Source: Aliamphritea hakodatensis
GTDB lineage: Bacteria; Pseudomonadota; Gammaproteobacteria; Pseudomonadales; Balneatricaceae
NCBI RefSeq assembly: GCF_024347195.1
Contig: NZ_AP025281.1
Location: forward strand, 2,046,001-2,110,000
Direction: 5' to 3'
Length of the DNA stretch: 64,000 nucleotides
Below are positions 48,474 through 56,535 of this stretch, piece after piece. Each line of letters begins with the position of its first letter. The first letter of the stretch is position 1. Position numbers and translations under genes: made by a program. The notes under the pieces are model-generated. The model made no database searches and was not told the DNA's origin. It saw nothing but the letters and a program-made list of their open reading frames with translations.

Positions 48474-48797
48474 AGTTGTGGTTCTTTAGTATCATAACTT
48501 TTATATTGATAGGATTATCCTATCAATAAAATTAAATAATCTCTATTGAGCTATCAGTTGTTGAATCGCAATATTACGCCCCGTAGTTGATCTGGACTAA
48601 TGAATAAGCCGCAATTTATTGATAGGTTGAGGCTTTCTGTGTTTCCGGAGAACCTTGCTTGCGAAAAGTAAAAGTCTGCTTGCTTGGTTCCATTTATGGT
48701 TAACTGCCATTAAGCTTGGGCGTCTGCCGGCTTTGACCCCGGTTACCCTAGCCGGACAAAACAAGAATAATTTCGGGAAAAATTGGAGCGATATTAC
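48474..48797. other. Regulatory region between the LysR gene and mrpE
   Basis: A 324-bp space between divergent genes. It holds the palindromic operator (48505-48527) and an additional ATTGATAGG half-site at 48618-48626. No RNA gene is visible. Confidence 0.6.
48505..48527. promoter_or_regulatory. Palindromic LysR/OxyR-type operator
   Basis: Perfect arms ATTGATAGGA and TCCTATCAAT around TTA. The core has ATAG-N7-CTAT spacing, the same as the OxyR consensus, though the inner T/A positions are reversed. It starts 32 bp upstream of the LysR ATG. The left arm ATTGATAGG occurs again at 48618-48626, nearer to mrpE, which suggests a second binding position. Confidence 0.7.
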
Positions 48798-49280
48798 ATG
48801 CATATCGTTAAGTGGGCGGTAGTACTATCAGTATTCTGGTTGTTACTATCTGGCTTCATCGAACCTTTATTACTGAGCTTCGGTGTTATTTCAGTCGTTG
48901 TCGTACTCTTTGTACTGAAACGAATGGATAATGTCGAAACTGAGTCCGCGCCGATCGGCACAAGCCTTCGGCTTATCCGCTATCTTCCCTGGCTGATTGG
49001 GCAAATCATCAGTTCCAGCATCCACGTTACGAAACTCATCTGGGGCTCACCGGATAAGCTTTCGCCAGCTACCGCAAAAATCAGCTCAAAAGAGATTCCG
49101 TTAAGCAGCCGTGTCCTTTATGCAAATTCAATCACACTGACTCCCGGTACGTTGACTGTGGACATTGAAGATAAAGATGATGAAGTAATCGTCCATGCAT
49201 TACACAAATCGTCTATCGATGATTTGAAAGAAGGTGAAATGGAAAGAAAGATTACGGGCATCTGGGGCAAAAACAAATGA
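48798..49280 (+). CDS. mrpE: Mrp Na+/H+ antiporter subunit E
   Basis: A 160-residue subunit with two N-terminal membrane helices (about 3-42) and a soluble C-terminal domain with LIRYLPWLIGQIISSSIHVTKLI and the SSRVLYANSITLTPGTLTVDIED stretch that marks MrpE/PhaE. The ATG at 48798 has TTGGAGC upstream; the TTG at 48783 is not needed. First gene of the nine-gene mrp operon, overlapping mrpF by 4 bp. Part of the hetero-oligomeric exchanger in the inner membrane. Confidence 0.92.
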   Translation: MHIVKWAVVLSVFWLLLSGFIEPLLLSFGVISVVVVLFVLKRMDNVETESAPIGTSLRLIRYLPWLIGQIISSSIHVTKLIWGSPDKLSPATAKISSKEIPLSSRVLYANSITLTPGTLTVDIEDKDDEVIVHALHKSSIDDLKEGEMERKITGIWGKNK

Positions 49281-49543
49281 CAGATATTCTGGCAGCAGTA
49301 TGCATTGCTATTCTGGTCGTCATGGGGATTGCCCTGGCCAGAGCATTTAAATCACCTACGGTTTATGACCGTATCCTTGGGGTCAATATGTTTGGCACCA
49401 AGACCGTTTTATTTATCGCGGTTTTAGGATTTTTGATGGGACGACCAGACTTTCTGGACATCGCCATTGTCTATGCGCTGATTAATTTTATTGGGATGGT
49501 CGCGGTACTTCGATTCTTCGAATATACCTCACCAATTGAATAA
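49277..49543 (+). CDS. mrpF: Mrp antiporter subunit F
   Basis: An 88-residue membrane subunit with three helices. MGIALARAFKSPTVYDRILGVNMFGTKTVL fits MrpF/PhaF. ATG overlaps the mrpE stop. Confidence 0.92.
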   Translation: MTDILAAVCIAILVVMGIALARAFKSPTVYDRILGVNMFGTKTVLFIAVLGFLMGRPDFLDIAIVYALINFIGMVAVLRFFEYTSPIE

Positions 49544-49566
49544 CAACTGAGTATAAGTGGTAAGCC

Positions 49567-49899
49567 ATGCTTTTCATTGACATTGTCAGTAGCATATTGC
49601 TTCTCGCAGGTATATTTTTTGGACTGAGCGGCGCTGTCGGGCTGTTCAGATTTCCAGATTTTTTCACCCGGGTACACGCAGCCAGTGTTACCGATTCTAT
49701 TGCCGCCGTGTTAATTATTGGCGGTTTACTGTTACAAACTTCATTCGATCTGAATACGGCTAAGTTAGCGTTTATTTTGCTGTTTTTAATGGTCACCAGC
49801 CCTACAGCATCCCATGCACTGGCAAAGTCTGCCCGTCATGGTGGATTGCTTACTTTGGCGGAAACCCGTCCGAAAGATAAACAGGAGCATACTCAGTAA
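49567..49899 (+). CDS. mrpG: Mrp antiporter subunit G
   Basis: A 110-residue membrane subunit. GIFFGLSGAVGLFRFPDFFTRVHAASVTDSIAA is the MrpG/PhaG signature; three helices. ATG after AGTGGTAAGCC; the stop overlaps the next ATG (TAATG). Confidence 0.93.
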   Translation: MLFIDIVSSILLLAGIFFGLSGAVGLFRFPDFFTRVHAASVTDSIAAVLIIGGLLLQTSFDLNTAKLAFILLFLMVTSPTASHALAKSARHGGLLTLAETRPKDKQEHTQ

Positions 49900-50882
49900 T
49901 GGCAGAGTTTATTGATCTGGTGCTGCTGGCAATGCTTGCACTGACCGCCTTGTGGATCATTTTCTTAAAAGATCTGTTTGCCGTGGTAATGTTGTTCGGT
50001 ATCTACAGTTTCCTTTCCGCGTTGATTTTTGTGAACCTTGATGCGGTTGATGTTGCCTTTACTGAAGCGTCAGTGGGGGCGGGTATATCTACCGTTCTGA
50101 TGCTCGGAACGCTGGCGCTGACCGGCAGGCAGGAGAAACCTAGACTGAGCACCCGCTCTACGCTATTGCCGCTGTTTGTTGTCACGCTTACAGGTGCAGC
50201 GTTAATTTACGGCACGCTCGATATGCCTCCTTTCGGGCATCCTGATAACCCGGTGCATCAGCATGTCGCACCACGTTATATAGAAGAGTCACCGAAAGAA
50301 GTTGGCCTGCCGAATATGGTTACGTCGGTGCTGGCGAGTTATCGTGGCTTCGATACGCTGGGTGAAACGGTCGTAGTATTCTCGGCCTTCATCGGCGTTT
50401 TCTCTCTGCTGGGCGTACGACGTAAGAAGAAGAAAGATCTGGAATCGGGTCTGGAATCACACCGGGTGCTGCAAGTGATTGCGAAGGTCATTATTCCTTT
50501 GGTGATCCTGTTTGCTTTATACGTTCAGTTCCATGGCGACTTCGGCCCTGGCGGCGGTTTCCAGGCAGGCGTCATTGCGGCAGCGGCTTTCATTTTGTAT
50601 GCCCTGGTTTTCGGCCTGCCCAAAGCATTTGCCGTCGTTGGACCCAAGTTCTTACAGTGGATGGCTGCTTTTGGCGTGCTGCTCTATGCCAGTGTCGGTT
50701 TGTACAGCATGTATAAGGGCGGAAATTTCCTTGATTACAACCAACTCGCCGCAGATCCGTTAGCCGGTCAGCACTATGGCATCATCATTATTGAGCTGGG
50801 GGTGGGTTTAACCGTGTTTGCGGTCATGCTGAATATTTTCTATGCCTTTGGCAGTCAGGCTGAGAGGTCAAACGTCCAGTGA
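49899..50882 (+). CDS. mrpB: Mrp subunit: MbhD-like (DUF4040) region fused to MrpB
   Basis: A 327-residue membrane protein combining two parts that are separate or joined to MrpA in other systems. Residues about 1-85 match the MbhD/DUF4040 domain found at the C-terminus of MrpA (LKDLFAVVMLFGIYSFLSALIFVNLDAVDVAFTEASVG); residues about 150-325 are MrpB/MnhB (QFHGDFGPGGGFQAGVIAAA, GGNFLDYNQLAADPLAGQHYGIIIIELGVGL). This explains why no large MrpA with a C-terminal extension is encoded. Overlaps mrpC by 4 bp. Confidence 0.88.
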   Translation: MAEFIDLVLLAMLALTALWIIFLKDLFAVVMLFGIYSFLSALIFVNLDAVDVAFTEASVGAGISTVLMLGTLALTGRQEKPRLSTRSTLLPLFVVTLTGAALIYGTLDMPPFGHPDNPVHQHVAPRYIEESPKEVGLPNMVTSVLASYRGFDTLGETVVVFSAFIGVFSLLGVRRKKKKDLESGLESHRVLQVIAKVIIPLVILFALYVQFHGDFGPGGGFQAGVIAAAAFILYALVFGLPKAFAVVGPKFLQWMAAFGVLLYASVGLYSMYKGGNFLDYNQLAADPLAGQHYGIIIIELGVGLTVFAVMLNIFYAFGSQAERSNVQ

Positions 50883-51238
50883 ACTTTATCCTCGATTATT
50901 ACAACTACTGGATCGTCGTATTTCTGATGATGGCCGGTTTTTACATTGTTATTTCTGCGAACAATCTGGTTAAGAAAATTGTTGGCCTGAATGTTTTTCA
51001 GACCTCTGTTTTCATGCTCTATATATCCATGGGTAAAGTGACCGGAGGTACCGCACCTATCGTGGTGGAGGGGGTTACTCAATACTCGAATCCGCTTCCT
51101 CACGTACTTATTCTTACCGCCATTGTTGTAGGTGTTGCCACAACAGCGGTGGGGCTTTCACTGATTGTCCGGATTAAACGCGCTTATGGCACCGTTGAAG
51201 AGAATGAATTTGATAATAAGAAGGATGATGCAATCTGA
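50879..51238 (+). CDS. mrpC: Mrp subunit C (NuoK-like)
   Basis: A 119-residue NuoK-like subunit with three helices; YYIVISANNLVKKIVGLNVFQTSVFMLYISMGKVTGGTAPI and DPLPHVLILTAIVVG-like VTQYSNPLPHVLILTAIVVG identify it. GTG start overlapping the previous stop. Last base shared with the next ATG. Confidence 0.92.
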   Translation: MNFILDYYNYWIVVFLMMAGFYIVISANNLVKKIVGLNVFQTSVFMLYISMGKVTGGTAPIVVEGVTQYSNPLPHVLILTAIVVGVATTAVGLSLIVRIKRAYGTVEENEFDNKKDDAI

Positions 51239-52788
51239 TGCTTGAACAACATTTGGCTGCGCTTCCTATCATACTGCCCATGATCGCAGCACCTATTGCA
51301 CTTATTCTGGGCCGGTCAGTACTTTCCTGGGGCTTCGCTACCCTGGTCAGTGGTCTTGCATTTATATTCTCCTGGCAATTGCTGGCAGCAGCCTTATCTG
51401 ATGGTGTGGTCAGCTATGCCGTTGGCGGCTGGGCGCCGCCCTGGGGAATCGAATTACGCGTTGATGTTGCTAATGCCTTTGTCTTATTGGCAGTAACGGC
51501 TATCTCCACTCTGGTGCTGGTGTATTCAAAAGACAGCATAGAGAAAGAGGTGAAAGCGGCAAATCACTCGCTTTTCTACACCGCACACTTGCTATGCCTT
51601 GCCGGTCTTTCAGGCATCCTGATTACCGGTGATGCGTTTAACCTCTTCGTGTTCCTGGAAGTCTCTTCACTGGCGACCTACGCCTTAGTGAGTCTGGCTT
51701 CGGACCGGCGTTGTCTGACAGCAGCATTCCGTTATCTGGTGATGGGGACTATCGGTGCGACCTTTATCCTGATCGGTGTTGGCTTGCTTTACATGAAAAC
51801 CGGTACCCTGAATATGCTGGATCTGGCGGTCAGAATGGATGCTTACGACAGCAGCCGTACGATCAATACCGGTCTCGCGTTTATCATGGTCGGTGTCAGT
51901 CTCAAGCTTGCACTGTTCCCGTTGCATATGTGGTTGCCGCCGGCATATACCCATGCACCTTCGGCAGTGACAGCATTCCTGGCCAGTACGGCGACGAAAG
52001 TGGCGGTCTACGTCATGATCCGCTTTATCTTCACTGTGTTCGGCATTGAGCATGTCTTTGTTGATATGGGGATGGGCCTGATCCTGATGGTGCTGGCGGT
52101 TGTTGCTATCTTCAAATGCTCCTACATGGCAACAGTACAGGGTAACGTTAAGACCGTACTTGCCTACAGCAGTGTTGCGCAGATTGGCTATATGATCCTT
52201 GGGCTTAGCCTGGTGAGTGTCGCGGGGCTTATGGCCGGTATGATCCATATCTTTAACCACGCGCTGATGAAGGGAGCCCTGTTTATGGCTGTGGGCGCAG
52301 TGTTTTATCGCGTTGGCTCTGTCGATATCAAAGCGTTCGCGGGTCTGGGCAGAAAAATGCCTCTGACAATGGCGGCGTTTACCATCGCTGGCCTGAGTAT
52401 TATTGGTGTACCGCTTACCGCTGGTTTTGTCAGCAAATGGTATTTAGTGACAGCAGCGCTGGAGCAGGATAACTGGATTGTAGCAGCGCTGGTACTGCTC
52501 GGTTCTCTGTTTGCGGTTGTCTATATTGGCCGGGTGCTTGAAGCGGCTTATTTCCAGAAACTGCCTGACTCCCAGAGTTCGAAAAACATCAAAGAAGTGT
52601 CCTGGCTGATGCTGGCGCCGATGTGGGTACTGGTGATTGCGAATATCTATTTCGGCATTGATACGTCCCTGACGACTGAAGCGGCGAATAGCGCTGCAGA
52701 GTGGCTTTTCCAGGCTGACAGTATGTCGGTGAGTAATACACAGGATGGTCAGATGTCAGACATTGTTGTGCAGGAGGTTTCATCATGA
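51238..52788 (+). CDS. mrpD: Mrp subunit D (first antiporter-like subunit)
   Basis: A 516-residue NuoN/NuoM-related proton-translocating subunit with about 14 helices. The conserved Glu in FVFLEVSSLATYALVS (about 140), the proton-path Lys in FIMVGVSLKLALFPLHMWLPPAYTHAP (about 225) and AYSSVAQIGYMILGLSL (about 310) are present. Exchanges Na+ for H+ with the rest of the complex. It overlaps the next subunit by 4 bp. Confidence 0.92.
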   Translation: MLEQHLAALPIILPMIAAPIALILGRSVLSWGFATLVSGLAFIFSWQLLAAALSDGVVSYAVGGWAPPWGIELRVDVANAFVLLAVTAISTLVLVYSKDSIEKEVKAANHSLFYTAHLLCLAGLSGILITGDAFNLFVFLEVSSLATYALVSLASDRRCLTAAFRYLVMGTIGATFILIGVGLLYMKTGTLNMLDLAVRMDAYDSSRTINTGLAFIMVGVSLKLALFPLHMWLPPAYTHAPSAVTAFLASTATKVAVYVMIRFIFTVFGIEHVFVDMGMGLILMVLAVVAIFKCSYMATVQGNVKTVLAYSSVAQIGYMILGLSLVSVAGLMAGMIHIFNHALMKGALFMAVGAVFYRVGSVDIKAFAGLGRKMPLTMAAFTIAGLSIIGVPLTAGFVSKWYLVTAALEQDNWIVAALVLLGSLFAVVYIGRVLEAAYFQKLPDSQSSKNIKEVSWLMLAPMWVLVIANIYFGIDTSLTTEAANSAAEWLFQADSMSVSNTQDGQMSDIVVQEVSS

Positions 52789-54314
52789 ATCTCTGGCAGG
52801 CAATCGAACCGGCGCAGTTAATTGCGCTATCTATCTGTGTTCCTTTTATTGGTGCGCTACTGGTTATTGCGACGGGTAAATTCCCTAATCTGCGTGAAGC
52901 GGTGACGCTGATAACCGCCGGCATATTGTTCACTATTGTGCTGGCAATTACGGATTACACTTTCAACGGCGTCGCGCTTCAGTCCGATGTGGTTGAGATA
53001 TTTCCGGGGCTTGGGATCAGCTTTGATGTTGAACCGTTAGGCGTGCTGTTTGCTATCGTTGCCAGCTTCCTGTGGATCGTGACCACCATTTATGCCATCG
53101 GCTATATGCGTGGCCATAATGAAGACAACCAGACGCGTTTCTTCTGCTGTTTTGCATTGGCAATCAGTTCAGTCATGGGTATCTGTTTTTCAGGCAACCT
53201 GCTGACGCTGTTCATCTTCTATGAGGTACTGACGCTTTCAACTTACCCTCTGGTAACCCATGCCGGCAACCATGCGGCAAAGCAGGGCGGGCGGGTCTAC
53301 CTGGGCATTTTGCTGAGTACCTCAATCGCATTCCTGCTATTCGCGGTGCTGGGTACCTATGCCCTGACCGGAACGCTGGATTTCCGGGCTGGCGGTATCT
53401 TTGATGACTCCCATAATAAGGTGGTTCTCAGTGTTCTGCTGGTGCTGTTCTGCTACGGCGTAGGTAAAGCGGCTATTATGCCTTTCCACCGCTGGTTGCC
53501 CGCTGCGATGGTTGCACCTACTCCGGTAAGTGCCTTATTGCACGCCGTTGCGGTCGTAAAAGCCGGTGTGTTCAGCATTCTGAAGATCGTTATCTATATC
53601 TTTGGTATTGAAGGTCTGAAGGATCTGGCGACCACCGATGTCATGTTGTATATCGGTGCGGCGACCATAGTGCTGTCATCCTGTATTGCCATGACCAAGG
53701 ATAACCTGAAGGCCCGTCTGGCTTACTCAACAGTGAGTCAGCTGAGTTATATCGTGGTCGGTGCTCTGCTTGCATCTTCCATCGCCAGTGCCGGCGCTGC
53801 CTTGCATATTGCGACCCATGCGGTCGGTAAGATCACGCTGTTCTTCTGTGCCGGTGCCATCATGGTTGCCAGCCATAAGAAAAATATCAGCGATATGGTG
53901 GGGCTGGGGCGCAAAATGCCTCTTACTTTCGCCGCGTTTACTATCGGTGCCATCAGTATTATCGGCTTGCCGCCGATGGCAGGTACCTGGAGTAAATGGT
54001 ATCTGGCTATTGGCGCGTTAGAGACGGACAAACTCATCATCGTGGCAGTGCTGATGGTAAGTTCCCTGCTAAACATTGCTTACCTGTTACCGATTCCGAT
54101 CAAGGCGTTCTTCAGCAAGCCTGCTGAAGGTGCACAGCCGTGGTCCTGGTCAGAAACTAAGGAAGCGCCGTTACCGATTCTGATTGCGCTGTCGATCACG
54201 TCTGTTGGTTGTCTGGCACTGTTTTTCTATATGCAGCCCCTGGTCGATCTTATTAATATGATTCCGGGAGTCTCAACCGATATGGCAGCTTCAACGAATA
54301 TGGGGGAGGGCTAG
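52785..54314 (+). CDS. Second Mrp antiporter-like subunit (MrpD/MrpA N-terminal type)
   Basis: A 509-residue paralogue of MrpD with the same proton-pathway elements: TLFIFYEVLTLSTYPLVTHAG, AIMPFHRWLPAAMVAPTPVSALLHAVAVVKAG and AYSTVSQLSYIVVG. The ALLHAVAVVKAGVF stretch is more like NuoL/NuoM and MrpA than MrpD. It lacks the C-terminal MbhD/MbhE extension of MrpA. Part of a complex with three large subunits rather than two. Confidence 0.88.
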   Translation: MNLWQAIEPAQLIALSICVPFIGALLVIATGKFPNLREAVTLITAGILFTIVLAITDYTFNGVALQSDVVEIFPGLGISFDVEPLGVLFAIVASFLWIVTTIYAIGYMRGHNEDNQTRFFCCFALAISSVMGICFSGNLLTLFIFYEVLTLSTYPLVTHAGNHAAKQGGRVYLGILLSTSIAFLLFAVLGTYALTGTLDFRAGGIFDDSHNKVVLSVLLVLFCYGVGKAAIMPFHRWLPAAMVAPTPVSALLHAVAVVKAGVFSILKIVIYIFGIEGLKDLATTDVMLYIGAATIVLSSCIAMTKDNLKARLAYSTVSQLSYIVVGALLASSIASAGAALHIATHAVGKITLFFCAGAIMVASHKKNISDMVGLGRKMPLTFAAFTIGAISIIGLPPMAGTWSKWYLAIGALETDKLIIVAVLMVSSLLNIAYLLPIPIKAFFSKPAEGAQPWSWSETKEAPLPILIALSITSVGCLALFFYMQPLVDLINMIPGVSTDMAASTNMGEG

Positions 54315-54569
54315 ATGTCTGATAATCATGATTCAGATGGCTGGTTTGATAAGCCGGAAAACGTTAAAAAAATGTTAAAAGTTTTCTATGTTATCTGCGG
54401 CCTGTTAGTTCTGGTTGATTTTATGGTGAACCGGCATATCTATCATGACTGGGAGAACATCCCAGCATTTTATGCCATCTACGGTTTTATTGGTTGTGTT
54501 GTTCTGGTGCTTATCGCGACAGAGATGCGTAAGTACCTGATGCGTGGGGAAGATTACTACGATGAATAG
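54315..54569 (+). CDS. Small membrane protein of the mrp operon
   Basis: An 84-residue protein with two hydrophobic segments (about 22-41 and 48-68) between charged ends (DGWFDKPENVKKMLKVF at the start and EMRKYLMRGEDYYDE at the end). No named family is recognised. It sits between two large antiporter subunits, starts directly at the previous stop and overlaps the next gene by 8 bp, so it is probably an accessory subunit of the complex. Confidence 0.8.
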   Translation: MSDNHDSDGWFDKPENVKKMLKVFYVICGLLVLVDFMVNRHIYHDWENIPAFYAIYGFIGCVVLVLIATEMRKYLMRGEDYYDE

Positions 54570-56277
54570 TGTTATACCGTTTCTTCCTTTGTTGCTGGGT
54601 GCACTGGCGGCGATATTTCTGCGGGGCTGGCTGCGCAATCTGATAATGATTGTTGCGCCAATTCTGGGGGCTATAAACCTGATGGGGATGGACCATGGTG
54701 TGTTCTGGTCCCTTGAGTTTATGGGGTATGCCCTGGAGCCGGTAAAAGTAGACAAACTCAGCCTGATGTTTGGTTATCTTTTCCATCTTGCCTCGTTGAT
54801 AGCGGTTATCTATGCGCTGCATGTTAAAGATACCGTTCAGCATGTGGCTGGTCTGGCTTATGCAGCAAGTGCAGTGGGTGCGGTGTTTGCTGGCGATCTG
54901 CTTACGCTGTTTATTTTCTGGGAACTGCTGGCGCTGACGTCGGTATTCCTGATCTGGGCCCGCCGGACGGACCGTGCTTATTCTTCCGGCATTCGCTACC
55001 TGATTATTCAGGTATTATCCGGCGTCCTGTTGCTCGTGGGCCTGTTGATTTTCGCCCAGGTAAATAACAGTCTGCTGTTCACCCAGATCGGCCTGCAACA
55101 TGAAGGTATTGCCCAGATCGGAGCCTGGTTAATTTTCTTTGGCTTTGGTATCAAGTGTGCGTTCCCGTTTATGCACAACTGGCTAACCGACTCTTACCCT
55201 GAGGCAACGCCCAGCGGTACAATTTTCTTAGCTTCATTCACAACGAAGGTAGCGGTATACGCCTTTGCCCGGGGTTTTCCGGGGGAAGAAATTCTGGTCT
55301 GGATCGGCGTCACCATGGCGTGTTTCCCAATCTTCTTTGCCGTAATTGAGAATGATCTGCGACGGGTACTGGCTTACAGTCTGATTAACCAGATCGGCTT
55401 TATGATCGTGGGTATTGGTATTGGTACTGCAATCGCGCTGAATGGTGCCGTCGCACACGCCTTTAATGACGTTATCTTTAAAGGCCTGCTGATGATGACC
55501 ATGGGTGCGGTATTGCACATGACCGGTAAGATCAATGGCTCCGAGTTGGGTGGCTTATATAAAAGTATGCCTAAAACCACGGTGCTCTGTATTGTCGGTG
55601 CTGCCTCTATCTCGGCTTTCCCACTGTTCAGCGGTTTCGTATCCAAGTCGATGATTATGGCTGCAGCGGTTGCCGAAGGTTATGATGTGGTTTGGCTGTT
55701 GCTGTTGTTTGCTGCTGCAGGTGTATTCCATCACGCGGGCATCAAGATCCCTTACTTTGCCTTCTTTGCGCACGATTCAGGTATCCGTACAACTGAGCCG
55801 CCTAAAAACATGCTTGTCGCCATGACGTTGGCAGCAGTAGCATGCGTTGTTTTAGGTACTTTCCCGGCCCAGACGGTTTATGCCCTGTTACCGTGGGAGC
55901 ATAGCTATCAGCCTTATGATGTTACTCACGTGTTAACTCAGCTGCAGTTGCTGTTCTTCTCGGCGCTCGCGTTTGTATGGCTGAACATGAAGAATATGTA
56001 TCCGCCTGAGCTGCCATCGACCAATCTCGATGCTGACTGGTTCTACCGTAAGCTTGCGCCGGCTGTTGTGAAACGGGTGGCGAGCACAACCTACGGTGCG
56101 TATGTCAGCGTTGAAAATTCTGTCATCCATTCAGTCAAACGAATGGTACAGAATTCATATGATGCCGAGGCAGGCCAGCCAAAGGGTTACTTTGCCAAGC
56201 TATGGCCAACTGAAACCATGGTTGTCTGGGTAGCGATATTGCTGGTGGTCTATCTGTTATTTTATTACCTGCACTGA
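54562..56277 (+). CDS. Third Mrp antiporter-like subunit (NuoL/MrpA-type)
   Basis: A 571-residue proton-pumping-type subunit. IFWELLALTSVFLIWARR, FGFGIKCAFPFMHNWLTDSYPEATPSGTIFLASFTTKVAVYAF and AYSLINQIGFMIVGIGIG are the expected motifs; the C-terminus ends in one more membrane helix (TMVVWVAILLVVYLLFYYLH) after a long linker, as in NuoL-like proteins. The ATG at 54562 overlaps the upstream stop by 8 bp with GGGGAAG upstream; the GTG at 54544 is the alternative. Last gene of the operon, before a terminator. Confidence 0.88.
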   Translation: MNSVIPFLPLLLGALAAIFLRGWLRNLIMIVAPILGAINLMGMDHGVFWSLEFMGYALEPVKVDKLSLMFGYLFHLASLIAVIYALHVKDTVQHVAGLAYAASAVGAVFAGDLLTLFIFWELLALTSVFLIWARRTDRAYSSGIRYLIIQVLSGVLLLVGLLIFAQVNNSLLFTQIGLQHEGIAQIGAWLIFFGFGIKCAFPFMHNWLTDSYPEATPSGTIFLASFTTKVAVYAFARGFPGEEILVWIGVTMACFPIFFAVIENDLRRVLAYSLINQIGFMIVGIGIGTAIALNGAVAHAFNDVIFKGLLMMTMGAVLHMTGKINGSELGGLYKSMPKTTVLCIVGAASISAFPLFSGFVSKSMIMAAAVAEGYDVVWLLLLFAAAGVFHHAGIKIPYFAFFAHDSGIRTTEPPKNMLVAMTLAAVACVVLGTFPAQTVYALLPWEHSYQPYDVTHVLTQLQLLFFSALAFVWLNMKNMYPPELPSTNLDADWFYRKLAPAVVKRVASTTYGAYVSVENSVIHSVKRMVQNSYDAEAGQPKGYFAKLWPTETMVVWVAILLVVYLLFYYLH

Positions 56278-56379
56278 TTATCCTGACTGCTATTAGTTTC
56301 AGATAGCAGTTTCAGATAGCAAAATTGCGGATTAAACGACATTCTGGCGTTACCCCGGCTCTTCGGGTAGCCAGTAAAG

Positions 56380-56418
56380 AACCTCTCAGTCTATTCTTAG
56401 GCTGAGAGGTTTATTTTC
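56380..56418 (+). terminator. Intrinsic terminator of the mrp operon
   Basis: A perfect 10-bp stem AACCTCTCAG (56380-56389) / CTGAGAGGTT (56402-56411) followed by TATTTTCT. Shortly before it the 13-bp motif AGTTTCAGATAGC occurs twice in tandem (about 56294-56321), with no known role. Confidence 0.8.
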
Positions 56419-56535
56419 TGAAAGGCTTTTTTCCTGGAAGGCTTATTTTTAAAAGAGAAGCCCCATTATTGTTTTGCTGATTTTACGGGCAAAATCTGCA
56501 GTTTTCGTTCATTCATTCCCGTGTGAGGCCCCACC

